A stretch of 64,000 nt of DNA, from assembly GCA_022606135.1 (NCBI GenBank), contig JABYQN010000018.1, positions 248,001-312,000 on the forward strand, written 5' to 3'. The stretch is from Fomes fomentarius (taxonomy: Eukaryota; Basidiomycota; Agaricomycetes; Polyporales; Polyporaceae). The position numbers were made by a program, and so were the translations under genes. This document shows positions 32,401-43,241 of the stretch, in pieces; within the stretch, counting starts at the first letter, position 1; every line of letters begins with the position of its first letter. The notes beneath the pieces were generated by a model. It had not been told where the DNA came from and searched no databases. It saw nothing but the letters and a program-made list of their open reading frames with translations.

Positions 32401-35400
32401 ATGGCCCGCAATAGTGGAGCCCATATGGGAGGGAAGAGTACTAAAGCAAAAGCAGGGAAAAGTCGCTGCCCCTGTTGCGGCCAAAACCTCTCACAGAGGC
32501 AGATTATCCGGCATCAGAAACTAGGAGCACCCCCTCACATCTGTGCCTCTCAAGCTCTTCGACGCCTTGCTTTGCAACGAGAGAATGCCAAAGATGTTCG
32601 GGTTGACTCAAGGAGACAAGCAGACGAAGATAGAATGTCGGTGGACTCCAAGACGAGCAACGAAGAGTCAGCCAATTCGGACAAGTCTGGGACAACCAGT
32701 TCAGTGAACACAAAGACATCGGCTCAGGAGATGCTGGACGATGAGATTGTGGGCGAGATAGTGGCAGGCCAGGAGATAGCAGAGGACATGGATATGAGCA
32801 GCAGTGAACATGATGGTACGAGCCAAACCAAGTCTCTCCATGACACCCTGCTAGCTCGTGTTTCTGAGAGTGCAAGCAACACACAGTGCAAGTATTGGGT
32901 GACAGTGGAGGATGATGATAGTAGTGACGAAGAAGATACTGATGAGGAAGATGGGGATGGGGACGACAGTGACTGTGGCGAGGATAGTGATGAAGACATG
33001 TCAGATGACTGGGACCCGGACGACGATGTGTATAATCCTGAACTCAGTGCACGCAACAGGCTCTTCGGTGCATTCATGCGAGATGTGGTGGCCCTTGGTA
33101 TGTGTACTACTACAACCTTGATCCGATTATCAGTCAGTTTCCTCTATGCTTACCTGATACTAATGTCAGACTCACGTCTATCTGAAGAAGACAAAAGGCT
33201 GCTGCAAATATATGCCTATCAGTTGAAGCACAAACTCACCGAGAATGCATATAAAGACCTCCCTAGCACATTTGACATTGAGGACTTGCCATCCCTCAAA
33301 CGGCTGCGTTCTCGTGTTGCATTCCTTGCAGGGCTTGAGCACCAGCTATTTGACTGTTGCATTCAGTCTTGTATGGCATACACGGGACCTTACACCGAGT
33401 TCAAGGAATGTCTGTATTGTGAAGAGCCTCGCTATGACACATACAGCAAACCATGGCAATAGTTTACATACCTATCCATCATCCAACGTCTGGTGGCAAT
33501 CTACACCAACGAGGCGAAGGCACATGACATGGAATATCATGCCGACTTTGAGTCCACACTGGGTGTTGTCAAGGACATCTTCGACTCCACCAACTACTGC
33601 AACCTGTGTGGACAGAAGGTGACAATTGACAATCAGGCCACAGGACACAACTTCTTTGACAATCGACGAGACATCGCACTTGGTATGCCGACCGATGGCT
33701 TTGCCCCCTGGAGGCGACGCAAGAAGTCAGCTTGGCCTATCATTCTATACAACTACAACCTTCCTCCCGATATCCGCTTTCATCGAGAGAATATCATTCC
33801 CCTCGGAGTGATTCCTAGCCCACACAAACCAAAGGACTTTGATTTGTTCCTGTGGCCTGCAGTACAAGAGCTTCTTCAACTCGCAGTTGGTGTCCCTGCA
33901 TTTGACATTCTCTCTTCCTCACCTTTCCTACTTTGTGCCTGCTTGATCCTTGTTTCTGGGGACATGCCTGTGGTGTTGATGGTGATGTCAATCAAAGGCC
34001 ACAATGGCCGTGTCCCATGTCGTATCTGCAAGATTGATGGGTTGCACGTCCCTGATGCCCATGGCACAACTCACTACACTCCTCTGCATCGTGCACAACA
34101 TCCATCTATCAAAGGAAAGCAACATACCATAAAGCAATACGATCCACTCAATCTCCCACTGCGGACTCATGACGAGATGCTCCAGCAGGCATGAGAAATC
34201 ATGGCGGCGGGAACACAAGCAGAGGCAGAGCATCTCGCAAAGAACACCGGCGTCAAAGGCCTCCCGCTCCTGAGTTACCTTCCATCTCTCAACTTCCTGC
34301 TCTCATTCCCCTTTGACTTCATGCATCTCATCTGGGAGAACGTGATCCCTAATCTCATCGCACTCTGGTCTGGTTCGTTCAAGGGGCTCCCAAACGGCAA
34401 GCACAACTATGAGTTCCATCCGACAGTCTGGAAAGCCATCGGTGAGGTTACTGCACGGGCTGGTGACACTGTGCCCTCCTTCTTTGGCCCTCGTATGGGC
34501 AATATCTCACAAGACTGATCAACCTGTACTGCCGATGCATGGTCCTTTTGGACCCTGTATCTCGCCCCAATCCTCCTCCACAACCGCTTCTATGAGAAAC
34601 GCTACTACGACCACTTCATCGACCTTGTCAAACTCTTGCATCTCTGTCTTCAATTCGAGCTCTCAGCGACAGATATCAGGCATATCAGGGAGGGGTTTGC
34701 ACAATGGGTTCAAAAATATGAGGAGTGCATTCAATCACCCTTTCATGCCATCATGTACTAACACTTTCCAAAGGTTTTACTATCAGTATGAACCAAGTCG
34801 TCTGCCCACCTGCCCAGTCACCATCCACGCCCTCTTACACATCGCTGATAGCATTGAAACTGCTGGGCCAGTCTGGGCTTCATGGGCCTTCCCCATGGAA
34901 CACTTCTGTGGCTCGTTACAGGCTGCCCTCAAGAGCCATCGATACCCATGGGCTTCTCTCAACCGGCATCTCCTAGACCTCTCGCGACTCTCTCAGATCA
35001 AGAATCTATACAATCTCTCTGATGCTGACTTGCTCTTCCGAGAGTGTGCACCGCCAAGTGTCCTGCGTCATGGTGAGCGCTGTGATCCCGATTGTAAGTG
35101 GATTCAATACTCCCACCTGCCCCCTGTCGCCAGTCCGGCTTATGCTCACTTGGCACTAGATCCTATGTGCATCCTCATGCTGCGCTGCGCCCCTTTGAAG
35201 CCCGATAAAGGGCTGCTTGACAAGATCATCGCCGCTCTTGTCACACGGTTTGACGACTTGAAGTTGAAGCCACACGTCATCAGGCTGCATCTACCGCAAA
35301 TCTTCAAAGAGTGGGCCAAGCTTCGCATCCTACCTAATGGTGACACTATCCATGCCACATCAATGATCAAGAAGACCGAGGACCGACGAGATCAGACCTA

Positions 35401-35830
35401 TATCCGGGTAAGACACTACTATTGGTGTCTCTACTCGAAGTGCTAATTGTATTAATCACAGTATGAAACTCTGGTTGATAAGCACACACGTCGTCGCAAA
35501 CACACTGCCGAATACGAGCTGCAAACATTCTATGGCCGCCTTGAACATATCATCGCCTTCCATCTACATACTGATTCCGCCATGAAAGCTTTCCGCCTTG
35601 ATGCTCCCATGTCTGTCATCCTCGGCGCTGTCCGCAACTGCGCTGTCACTCAATCGCATCCACGCCTAGACTGCCACTACTACTCGCAGTATGCTGAGTT
35701 GTCTATAGTTGATTTACAGTGTATTCAGTGTGCAGTTGGACGAGTTCCAACCGGCAGGGTAGGGGAGCAGTGGGGAATCATAGACAGGAGTGGCTCACTT
35801 GCACGCGCAGTTGTAATTGACATGGTATAA
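32401..35830 (+). pseudogene. CACTA (tnp2-type) transposase with three in-frame stops
   Basis: Nearly the whole gene is readable as 32401-34724, 34774-35407 and 35462-35830. Both introns (49 and 54 nt) have GT-AG ends, and the first has a TACTAAC branch site. N-terminus: a Cys/His finger CPCCGQNLSQRQIIRHQ, then a long acidic Ser/Asp region (EDDDSSDEEDTDEEDGDGDD). The core is typical of the tnp2 family of CACTA/EnSpm transposases: NYNLPPDIRFHRENIIPLGV, PHKPKDFDLFLWPAVQEL, KGHNGRVPCRICKI, LPSLNFLLSFPFDFMHLIWE, CPVTIHALLHIADSIETAGP, WAFPMEHFCG; the C-terminus has IIDRSGSLARA. Stops: TAG 33460-33462, TGA 34192-34194, TGA 34516-34518. All can be explained by C-to-T change (CAG, CGA, CGA). Otherwise the frame is intact, so inactivation is recent or mutation-process driven. 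Terminal inverted repeats were not found. Confidence 0.85.
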
Positions 35831-35835
35831 TAGAA

Positions 35836-36220
35836 CCAGGTAGTATCTACTGTGAGTGCTACTACCCTGGTCTAGCCTCAAGCTGTCCCGAGTAAAAAAA
35901 CCGTTGTCGCTCCACCACGAAGAATCCTCGGTACCTCCCCCCGGATATATCGTCTGTCTAGAAAATGGGGTCTGCCCCGGTTTTTCAAGCCTAGGAAATA
36001 CCCCGATGGTCCGAAAAAACCGGGGCAGACCCCATTACCGGTATATTCTGGATGAAGCCCCGTGAAAAAACGGGGTCGCGAGGCGCTCAGTGGTTACCTC
36101 GTAGTCTCGGCTCCAGACGTCTACATGTCTCTTCAGAACAGCTTTGCTACGCTCCGCGTGACGGATCTTGAGCCAATTCTCACGGGGGGAAGGAGGAGGC
36201 GCGCGTTCTGAAGAGACCTT
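35836..36220. repeat. Cluster of strong inverted repeats
   Basis: A perfect 22-bp inverted repeat at 35964-35985 and 36015-36036 (arms begin AATGGGGTCTGCCCCGG) with a 29-nt spacer. A 12-bp perfect pair TCTCTTCAGAAC (36128-36139) and GTTCTGAAGAGA (36205-36216). Smaller stems ACCAGG-TAGTA / TACTACCCTGGT (about 35836-35873) and CCCCGT / ACGGGG (about 36058-36075). No coding potential is seen from 35831 to 36470. These may be subterminal repeats or a foldback element next to the CACTA transposase. Confidence 0.75.
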
Positions 36221-36470
36221 TCTGGAGGTCCAGCGGCGAGCGCTATCCTCCAGAAGGTGTGGGAACGAGACTAGTTACCTCGTTGTAGTCCAGTGCATAA
36301 GTCAGGTGGGGTGCGCTTGCACAGTGGGCGAGCGACAGGAGGTGCAAGCCTCGCACTTGCCCCGGACCAATCTAAGCCTGTACTCGATGTTTGCGTAGTG
36401 CCTATCTCTACACAGACTCAGCTTTCAGAACCCGTAGTTGCTCCTTCTTGTGCATGTGAAGGGTTGCCCC

Positions 36471-37022
36471 TGATGAACTCTGAACCTGTAAGGCGAGGAG
36501 CGACTGTAAGTCACAACAAGAGAGATCTTCAGTCAGTGAGCGAACAACTATATTGCATAGTGAAGTACCTGTAAGTCACAACAAGAGAGACTACAAGTAC
36601 TAAGTCAGTGAGAGGTAGTAGAGCATATGTATGTAAGGGACTTACTCTTCAGTCAGTGAGCGAACGACTGAAGAGCAGAGGTGAAGAAGGGACTGCTTAT
36701 ATACATGAGGAACAAGTCCATGAGTCAGCGAATGAAGCAGTCACATGTAACCATAAGACGATGAGTAAGAGTCCGTATCGGTGTATGAGTCAGATACAGT
36801 CATAGCATGAGTCAGACATAAGGTCTAGAAGAGTGCGGTGCAGTGTAGAACGCACTGGTACGCACAGGGATGCACAGTAACCATATGGTCATGGGAAAGT
36901 ACAGTAGGAGAACAAAGAAAACCATAAATGGTAAGTAGGAACACAGCCTATCTAATCATATGACCATAAACAAGTGTACACAACTCCAGTCCGAGCACAG
37001 CCGGTAGTCCGGAAGTTCAACA
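36471..37022 (-). repeat. 3' LTR of copia copy C
   Basis: A 552-bp LTR, full structure, next to the polypurine tract (minus-strand GAGTGGGAG at 37031-37023). The third TGACTCA site is changed (TTACTCA in element sense). Confidence 0.95.
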
Positions 37023-37033
37023 CTCCCACTCGT

Positions 37034-38341
37034 TCAAGATGCAACGGAAACAAGACCGATCTCATCAACGAACTTTGCCAAAATGGAATAAGGCACGTTC
37101 TTTGTGAGAGAATCAGCCAACTGATCCGCAGTCGCAACATAGAAGATCTCGACAGAGCCAGACTCCACTTGTTCACGAATGAAGTGGTAGCGAATCTCTA
37201 TGTGCTTGGTACGCCGGTCGACTACTGGATTGACTGACAGGAAAATCGAACCCTGGTTGTCTAGACACATGGGTGTCGGCCTGGTCAAGTCATCACCAAG
37301 TTCATCGCCAAACGTCCTCAGCCAGATCAACTGACGACAGGTATCAGAGGCCGCTTTATATTTCGTCTCAGTAGAGGAGAGCAAAATGGTAGGCTGATGC
37401 CTTGAAGCCCACGGTATAGCACCACCTGCCATCAAGAAGATGAAGCCAGAGGTAGAATGCCGATCATCACAGTCTTCGGCCCAATCTGAATCCGAATAGG
37501 AGATCAGATCGTCATTAGACGCTCCCTTGTAGCGCAAGCGATACGCCTTTGTCCCTTGAAGGTAACACAGGACATACTTCGCATAACTCATGTGCGCTTC
37601 AGAGGGATTGGCATTGTACTTCGATAACCGTGTGACAGTGAAGGAGATGTCAGGACGCGTTCCGAGCATGGCGTACAAAAGACTGCCAATGAGACTCTGG
37701 TAGCGTTGCCTGAACTGATCGGAAGCTGGTTCGTCGGCACTTGCCAAGACAGCACCAGCAGGAAGGGGTGTACGTGAGGGTTTACAGTCAGCCATCTGAA
37801 AGCGCTCGAGAACAGACTGGATGTACTCTTCCTGGTCAATGTCGATCATACGAGTGGATCGATCACGAGTGATGCGAAGACCAAGGAAGCGCTGTACAGA
37901 TCCCAAGTCCGTCATCTTGTACTGCTTAGAAAGCGAATGCTTGACTTGTTTGATGTGACTAGACTGATCGCCCATCAGAAGTAGATCATCGACATAAAGA
38001 ACGACAATCATGACATGATCCCCCCCTTGTCGCCGATATACATAGATCCCAGCATCAGAATATGTCCGTGTAAATCCCAGATCTAGAAGCGATTGATGGA
38101 TTTTCGCATTCCACTGACGCGACGCCTGCTTAAGACCATAGATAGCCTTTTTGAGTAGACAGACGTGATCTTCCTTCCCAGGAACGACCCAGCCTTCCGG
38201 CTGTTCCATATAAATCTCCTCATCTAGATCACCATTCAGGAATGCGGTTTTGACATCCATTGACTCAATGTCCCAGTCCTCAAGCGCTGCATGCGTGAGT
38301 AAATACTGGATAGACTCAAACCGCGCCACTGGAGAGAACAT
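37034..38341 (-). CDS. Copia RT-RNase H, copy C (open frame)
   Basis: 435 codons open from the stop after KGYTQV to the natural end. RT palm motifs: FSPVARFESIQYLLTHA, MDVKTAFLNGDLDEEIYMEQ, AIYGLKQASRQWN, and the catalytic LYVDDLLLMG. RNase H: SYSDSDWAED, LSSTETKYKAAS, CLDNQGSIF. The key run at 38020-38026 has seven C, which keeps frame, in contrast to six in copies A and B. It is separated from the integrase/linker frame by a TAG at 38360-38362, so it is not translated as part of a continuous polyprotein unless the stop is read through. Confidence 0.92.
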   Translation of the reverse strand: MFSPVARFESIQYLLTHAALEDWDIESMDVKTAFLNGDLDEEIYMEQPEGWVVPGKEDHVCLLKKAIYGLKQASRQWNAKIHQSLLDLGFTRTYSDAGIYVYRRQGGDHVMIVVLYVDDLLLMGDQSSHIKQVKHSLSKQYKMTDLGSVQRFLGLRITRDRSTRMIDIDQEEYIQSVLERFQMADCKPSRTPLPAGAVLASADEPASDQFRQRYQSLIGSLLYAMLGTRPDISFTVTRLSKYNANPSEAHMSYAKYVLCYLQGTKAYRLRYKGASNDDLISYSDSDWAEDCDDRHSTSGFIFLMAGGAIPWASRHQPTILLSSTETKYKAASDTCRQLIWLRTFGDELGDDLTRPTPMCLDNQGSIFLSVNPVVDRRTKHIEIRYHFIREQVESGSVEIFYVATADQLADSLTKNVPYSILAKFVDEIGLVSVAS

Positions 38342-38359
38342 CTCATGGTAGTCCTCTCC

Positions 38360-39942
38360 CTACACTTGAGTGTAACCCTTTGCAACAAGACGAGCCTTGT
38401 ACCGCCCATCATGTTTGATGTCATAGACCCAGCGGTTAGAGACAACATGCCAGCCCTTGGGACGAGGAATGAGAACCCAAGTCTTATTCTCCATAAGCGA
38501 CTCAAACTCCGACTTCTCAGCTTCGCGCCATTTCCCAGCATCAGGTGAGCGCATGGCTTCCTTGTGCGACTGAGGTAAGCCAGCTTTATACTGAGCAGCA
38601 GCTAGAAAAGCGAGTATCGTCTCCGCTTCACGCAGATTGCCATCCTTGTCGATCTGATTATCAGTACATGCAGGATCATCATACACGTTGTTATCAGTCC
38701 TGTCCTTGTGGGGAATACCAGCTTTTTCGCGACGAGGACGGTCACGAGCAATGCTTGGTTCATTGGCTCCCACTGGAGGGTGACGACCACGTTTGTGAGG
38801 AGGACGAGGAGGAATGACAGGAGGCAGCGTAGGAGGATGTTGCAGAGGAGGAGGAGGAGGCTCAGCAGGAGCTTCTGCAGGAGGAGCGGGATCAGCATCC
38901 GCTGGAGGGTCAGGTTGTGGTGGTTCGAAGAGGTTGGGAGGAATGAAAGGGATTGCATCATTGGGATCGACCAAATCAGAGTCATCGTTTGAGGAATCAT
39001 CCAATTGATCATCTGAGAACGGACTGTCGTCCGGGGTAGAAGGACGGTTGCCAGGTAAGTTACGAGCAGGGAAAGACTCTTCGTCAAATGTTGCATCGCG
39101 GGACACGACAATAGAGCGGTTGGCTGGATTCCAAAACCTATACCCCTTGGAACCAGACTCATACCCAACGAAGATCATCTCGACAGCCTTCTTGTCGAGT
39201 TTCCCTTCGCGCTTTGCCTTCTGCACGTGGACAAAAGCTTTGCACCCAAACACTCTGAAGTAAGAGACGTCCGGAACGGTACCATCCCAAACAGTGATGG
39301 GGCACGACCACTTGTGTCGTCGCATAGGTTGACGATTGTAGATATGAACGGCTGCGTCAAGAGCGAGTTGCCAGAAACCATGACTAAGGCCTGCTTGGTG
39401 GAGCATAGACAGAGCCTTTTCAGTGATAGTGCAGTTCCAGCGTTCAGTGCGTCCATTCTGTTGAGGAAAACCCGGTAGAATCTTCTGGTGCTCGATACCG
39501 TGCAAACGAAGAAGTGCAGAGAACTCGTCTGATGTGTATTCCCCCCTTGATCTGAGCCAATCAATATGATCTTCTTGCCGGTCTGGTTCTCAGCCCACAC
39601 CTTATAGTCTTTGAATGCTTGGATCGTGTCAGACTTGTGTATAAGGAAGTAAGCACGAGCGAGACCAGAATAGTCATCAATGAAACTGGCGAAGTATTTC
39701 CAACCTCCGATAGCCTGAGTGCGCATAGGTCGATCGAGGTCCATATGGACTCGCTCAAGAACTTCAGTAGCATGCTTTTCAGAAGGTGGAAAGGGGTTAC
39801 GAGTGGATTTGCCAAAAGCACATCCATCACAAGGTTCTTCATCTGCAGGATCTATGGCATCAACCCCCTCAGTATGCTTAGGAAGGTTGCGCAGCACGTC
39901 CTTGCCTGCATGACCAAAGCGGTGGTGCCAGGTCTTGAACTT
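38360..39942 (-). pseudogene. Copia integrase and linker, copy C
   Basis: GAG-pre-integrase (FGHAGKDVLRNL), CDGC and the integrase DDYSGLARAY segment read in the gag frame. A six-C run at 39541-39546 (seven in copy A) then shifts frame after GSDQGG. The rest (HGIEHQKILPGFPQQNGRTE, GFWQLALDAAVHIYNRQPMR, VFGCKAFVHVQKAKREGKLD, Pro-rich linker, start of RT) is open as 38360-39505. It ends with TAG at 38360-38362 where related elements usually have a sense codon before GEDY. Confidence 0.9.
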
Positions 39943-41310
39943 TCAGACATTGAGATGGATGCGCTTGCCATTGTGAAGCTCAATAATAGTCCAATAACAA
40001 TTAGACGAAGGTTTGTATCGCACCTCCAGGATCTTATGATCCTTGATATGAATCGTTGAATCATGTTTGACAGTGCCATCAGGCAGCTTGTCGAAAATGC
40101 ACATGCGCCCATCCCCTTGAAAGAGGGAGTAACCATTGCGCTCAATGGAGCCAGTTGAGAAGATGTGACCAATGGTGCCTGGTATGTAGTAGACATGGTT
40201 CAGAGTAATTGCTACCTTCTGACCGTCTAACCAGGTTTCTCCAGACAGAGTTCCTTCCCCAAGTGCCTGAATGATGCTGCTATCACCTTGTCCAGCAGTG
40301 TTAAACAGTACAGGCGAACCGAAGGGTTGGTACTCAATGAACTCAGAGAGATCACCAGTGATATGTTGAGAGGCTCCAGAGTCCATCAGCCATGCAGTCC
40401 AGTTCACACTGCTCGAGGCCATAGCCTCATCGTAGAAAGAAGCAGCGATGTTAGACGAACCGGCTACAAGTACAGATGATACAGACTCGGTAGTGACGTG
40501 CGCATGGTTATGAGAAGTGTCCTTATTCTTCCCCTTGTCCTTATCCTTGTCTTTGTCCTTCCCTTTACCCTTGCCCTTGCCTTTGGGACGCTTCTCAGGG
40601 TACTTCTGATAGCAGTTGGACTCGTGATGAGAGCCACTCCCGCAATGAGAGCAGGGACCCTTGGGCTTTGGCTTGGTCTGGGAGACCTTGTTTGCAGACT
40701 GGCCGTTCTTGCGCATGGACTCCTCAGCCAAGGTCTTCGACTGGATGTTGTCGAGAGTGACCTTGTCGAGGTCTGTAGTCGCCATAAGCGCAGAGACCAT
40801 GGACTGGTACGGCTCCGGGATCTTGGACATCAAGAGAAGGGCTTGCATGTTGTCAGAGAGCGTGACGCCATTGCTACTGATTTCGTGCAGGCATGTGATA
40901 AGACGCATCATCTGATCCTGAAGGGGCTTCTGTTCGTTCATCCGAGGCTCAGCAACGAGTGACTCGAACAAACCCCAGACGTGGGCACTGTTAGGCTTGC
41001 CAAACTTGTTCTGTAACGCTTCCCAGGACTCAGCAGCAGTCATGTCCCTGGGTTGTCCACCCGAGACAGGAATCTGAGTGTCCAGAACATAGTGAAAGTT
41101 TGGTGCAACACGCATGTACATCATGCCGCGAGCTTGCCCATCAAGTTTATCCCACTTGTCCTTGGCAGCTTGCTCAGTAGGATGAGTAGCGCCTTTGACA
41201 ACACTCCAACAGTCCATAAAGATGAAATAGCCCTTCATCTTGGCAGACCAGTCGTTGTACTGATTCGCCGAAGAGAGGACAGGGATAGAGTCGACTTTGA
41301 TATCTCCCAT
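39943..41310 (-). CDS. Copia Gag-protease, copy C
   Basis: A 455-aa ORF identical in translation to copies A and B, with capsid region, CCHC knuckle and DSGA protease. TGA at 39943-39945 separates it from pol in the same frame. Confidence 0.9.
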   Translation of the reverse strand: MGDIKVDSIPVLSSANQYNDWSAKMKGYFIFMDCWSVVKGATHPTEQAAKDKWDKLDGQARGMMYMRVAPNFHYVLDTQIPVSGGQPRDMTAAESWEALQNKFGKPNSAHVWGLFESLVAEPRMNEQKPLQDQMMRLITCLHEISSNGVTLSDNMQALLLMSKIPEPYQSMVSALMATTDLDKVTLDNIQSKTLAEESMRKNGQSANKVSQTKPKPKGPCSHCGSGSHHESNCYQKYPEKRPKGKGKGKGKDKDKDKDKGKNKDTSHNHAHVTTESVSSVLVAGSSNIAASFYDEAMASSSVNWTAWLMDSGASQHITGDLSEFIEYQPFGSPVLFNTAGQGDSSIIQALGEGTLSGETWLDGQKVAITLNHVYYIPGTIGHIFSTGSIERNGYSLFQGDGRMCIFDKLPDGTVKHDSTIHIKDHKILEVRYKPSSNCYWTIIELHNGKRIHLNV

Positions 41311-41316
41311 GATGGA

Positions 41317-41812
41317 TCAGAGGTACTGGGGAGAATCAAGATATTCCTCCTTGAAGTCTAGAGTGGATGTGATAGGTGCAACAGGGGGCGCAGTGACAAT
41401 AGGAGGAGGAAGGTAGACTGGAGGAAGAGGACTTGAATCGACAGGAGGGGAGTTTCCAAAGAGCAATCGGAGATAGAAATTAGGATGAGACGAGGAGGGC
41501 TGTGCATGAGTTTCTTCCTGAAGATAGGGAAGAGGAACTCCATGTTGTGGATCAGTGTCCTGCTGCCAAGTTGCTGGATATGCCCAGTGGAAGGTCAGCT
41601 CATACGGAAGAGGGAGTTGATTGTAGCGATTGGGACAGAGCTGTGTACCACACTGGTCCCACTCCTGCTCCTCGTCGTCATAGATGTAGTGATAACCATC
41701 AACCTGATCGTCTAGATCGAAGAGATGGGGCTGTTCCGAGCAATCAAACGCCGATGCAGTAGAATGATGTTCTGCAAGTTCAGCGTTGACTTCAGCTTCA
41801 GAGTCGGAGCTG
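41317..41812 (-). CDS. Leader ORF upstream of copia gag (copy C)
   Basis: Same conserved leader frame as in A and B, closed by TGA at 41317-41319, six bases before the gag ATG and in its frame. The start is undefined. Confidence 0.4.
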
Positions 41813-42343
41813 AGCTGAGGACTATTGGCAGTAGTAGGCGGCTCCAGTACAATGGTTCAGAGAAAAACGCGATGATTGACTTGCCACGTGCGAGATCTGG
41901 TAGAGAGGAACACCTATTGAGGTGAGCCAGAAGGTCAGGAAGCCGATATTCCCAACAATCCAGATAGAAGTCGCCAACTGTGCCCAAGAAAAGCTATACG
42001 AGTCTAGGTATCAAAAAGAGTATAGTAAGGAGGGTCCAAACGGTTGTCCTCCGGTCCAAAGGTGATAACCACCCTGGCTACAACAGCTGGCAGGCGCAAG
42101 TGCATGGCCTGGCTGAGGATACTTGAAAACCCGTGTGCCGCGAAAGCACCAAAGGTTGTACAAAGATACTAGATAGCGACTACTAAAAGCGCTCAGGGCT
42201 GCATCACGAGCGCAGTAAAGTCCCCCTGGCAGCAGTGTCGGAGGGCACAGTCAAGAGTTAGGGAAAGTGGAGGAGAGTGCACGGGCAGAGAGTCGACGAA
42301 CAGAGTTTGCGCGCAGAGTGTCGACAGAGGAGCAACTGATTAA

Positions 42344-42361
42344 AGCGCAGGGCTCATAACC
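42344..42361 (-). other. Primer-binding site, half tRNAi-Met type (copy C)
   Basis: In element sense GGTTATGAGCCCTGCGCT. Its first 17 bases match the complement of the yeast initiator tRNA-Met anticodon arm exactly. Copies A and B have a C-to-T change in it. Confidence 0.8.
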
Positions 42362-42784
42362 TGATGAACTCTGAACCTGTAAGGCAAGGAGCGACTGTAA
42401 GTCACAACAGAGAGGGATCTTCAGTCAGTGAGCGAACGACTGAAGAGCAGAGGTGAAGAAGGGACTGCTTATATACATGAGGAACAAGTCCATGAGTCAG
42501 TGAATGAAGCAGTCACATGTAACCATAAGACGATGAGTAAGAGTCCGTATCGGCGTATGAGTCAGATACAGTCATAGCATGAGTCAGACATAAGGTCTGG
42601 AAGAGTCCGGTGCAGTGTAGAACGCACTGGTATGCACAGGAACCATATGGTCATGGGAAAGTACAGTAGGAGAACAAAGAAAACCATAAATGGTAAGTAG
42701 GAACACAGCCTATCTAATCATATGACCATAAACAAGTGTACACAACTCCGGTCCGAGCACAGCTGGTAGTCCGGAAGTTCAACA
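42362..42784 (-). repeat. 5' LTR of copia copy C with internal deletion
   Basis: 423 bp. Compared with the 3' LTR, about 120 bp are lost between the two copies of CTTCAGTCAGTGAGCGAACGAC, leaving one copy, and about 10 bp (around TGCACAGTA) are lost near 42640. The TATA box and R-region hairpin remain. Confidence 0.93.
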
Positions 42785-43241
42785 GCCCCTGTTTGTGTGA
42801 TTTGGGGTTGAGGATGGCACCGAGGGTGCGCCTCCTTGGTTTTTGTAAGCGGGTCATCCTCGTTTCGATAGTCAATACTGTGGACTGCGCCATGTGCGGT
42901 CTTCGAGTGGATGATGAGGATGGTAGGGAAAGGAGGCTCTACACGATTGCACTGATAGTGTCTTTGACACTTGGACGCAAGGCTCTGTCCGTTTACAAGA
43001 GAGCAAGAACCAGACCATACAAACACAATATGATTAGTCGGATATGTACTGCAGCAGGTCCGGGAAGGCAAGCATAAACACACAAGAAACCTTTTCGTGT
43101 GCCAAGAGAGGCAGGGGGGCGCAAGGGAAGCCTGAACCCTCGGTCTTTTATACAGCCTCCACAACACCGAAGAGTTCGTCGGTCATCCCATACTTCTTCG
43201 ACTGACACTGCATGCAACTGTTGGAGCTCATGGTTCAAGTT

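Larger units (their letters stand above)
36471..42784 (-). mobile_element. Ty1/copia LTR retrotransposon, copy C
   Basis: A 6314-bp minus-oriented element with perfect target duplication GCCCC (36466-36470 and 42785-42789). The LTRs are unequal: 552 bp at 36471-37022 and 423 bp at 42362-42784. It is the least damaged copy: its RT-RNase H frame is whole, and the integrase Trp and linker Ser codons lost in A and B are intact. Confidence 0.97.

Noticed and set aside
30330..36060. Terminal inverted repeats for the CACTA element from GGGCTTCAT/ACCGAGGA matches near 30.36 kb and 35.93-36.06 kb
   Set aside because: The shared stretches are only 9-12 bp, not collinear, and do not start with CACTA; no target duplication was found.
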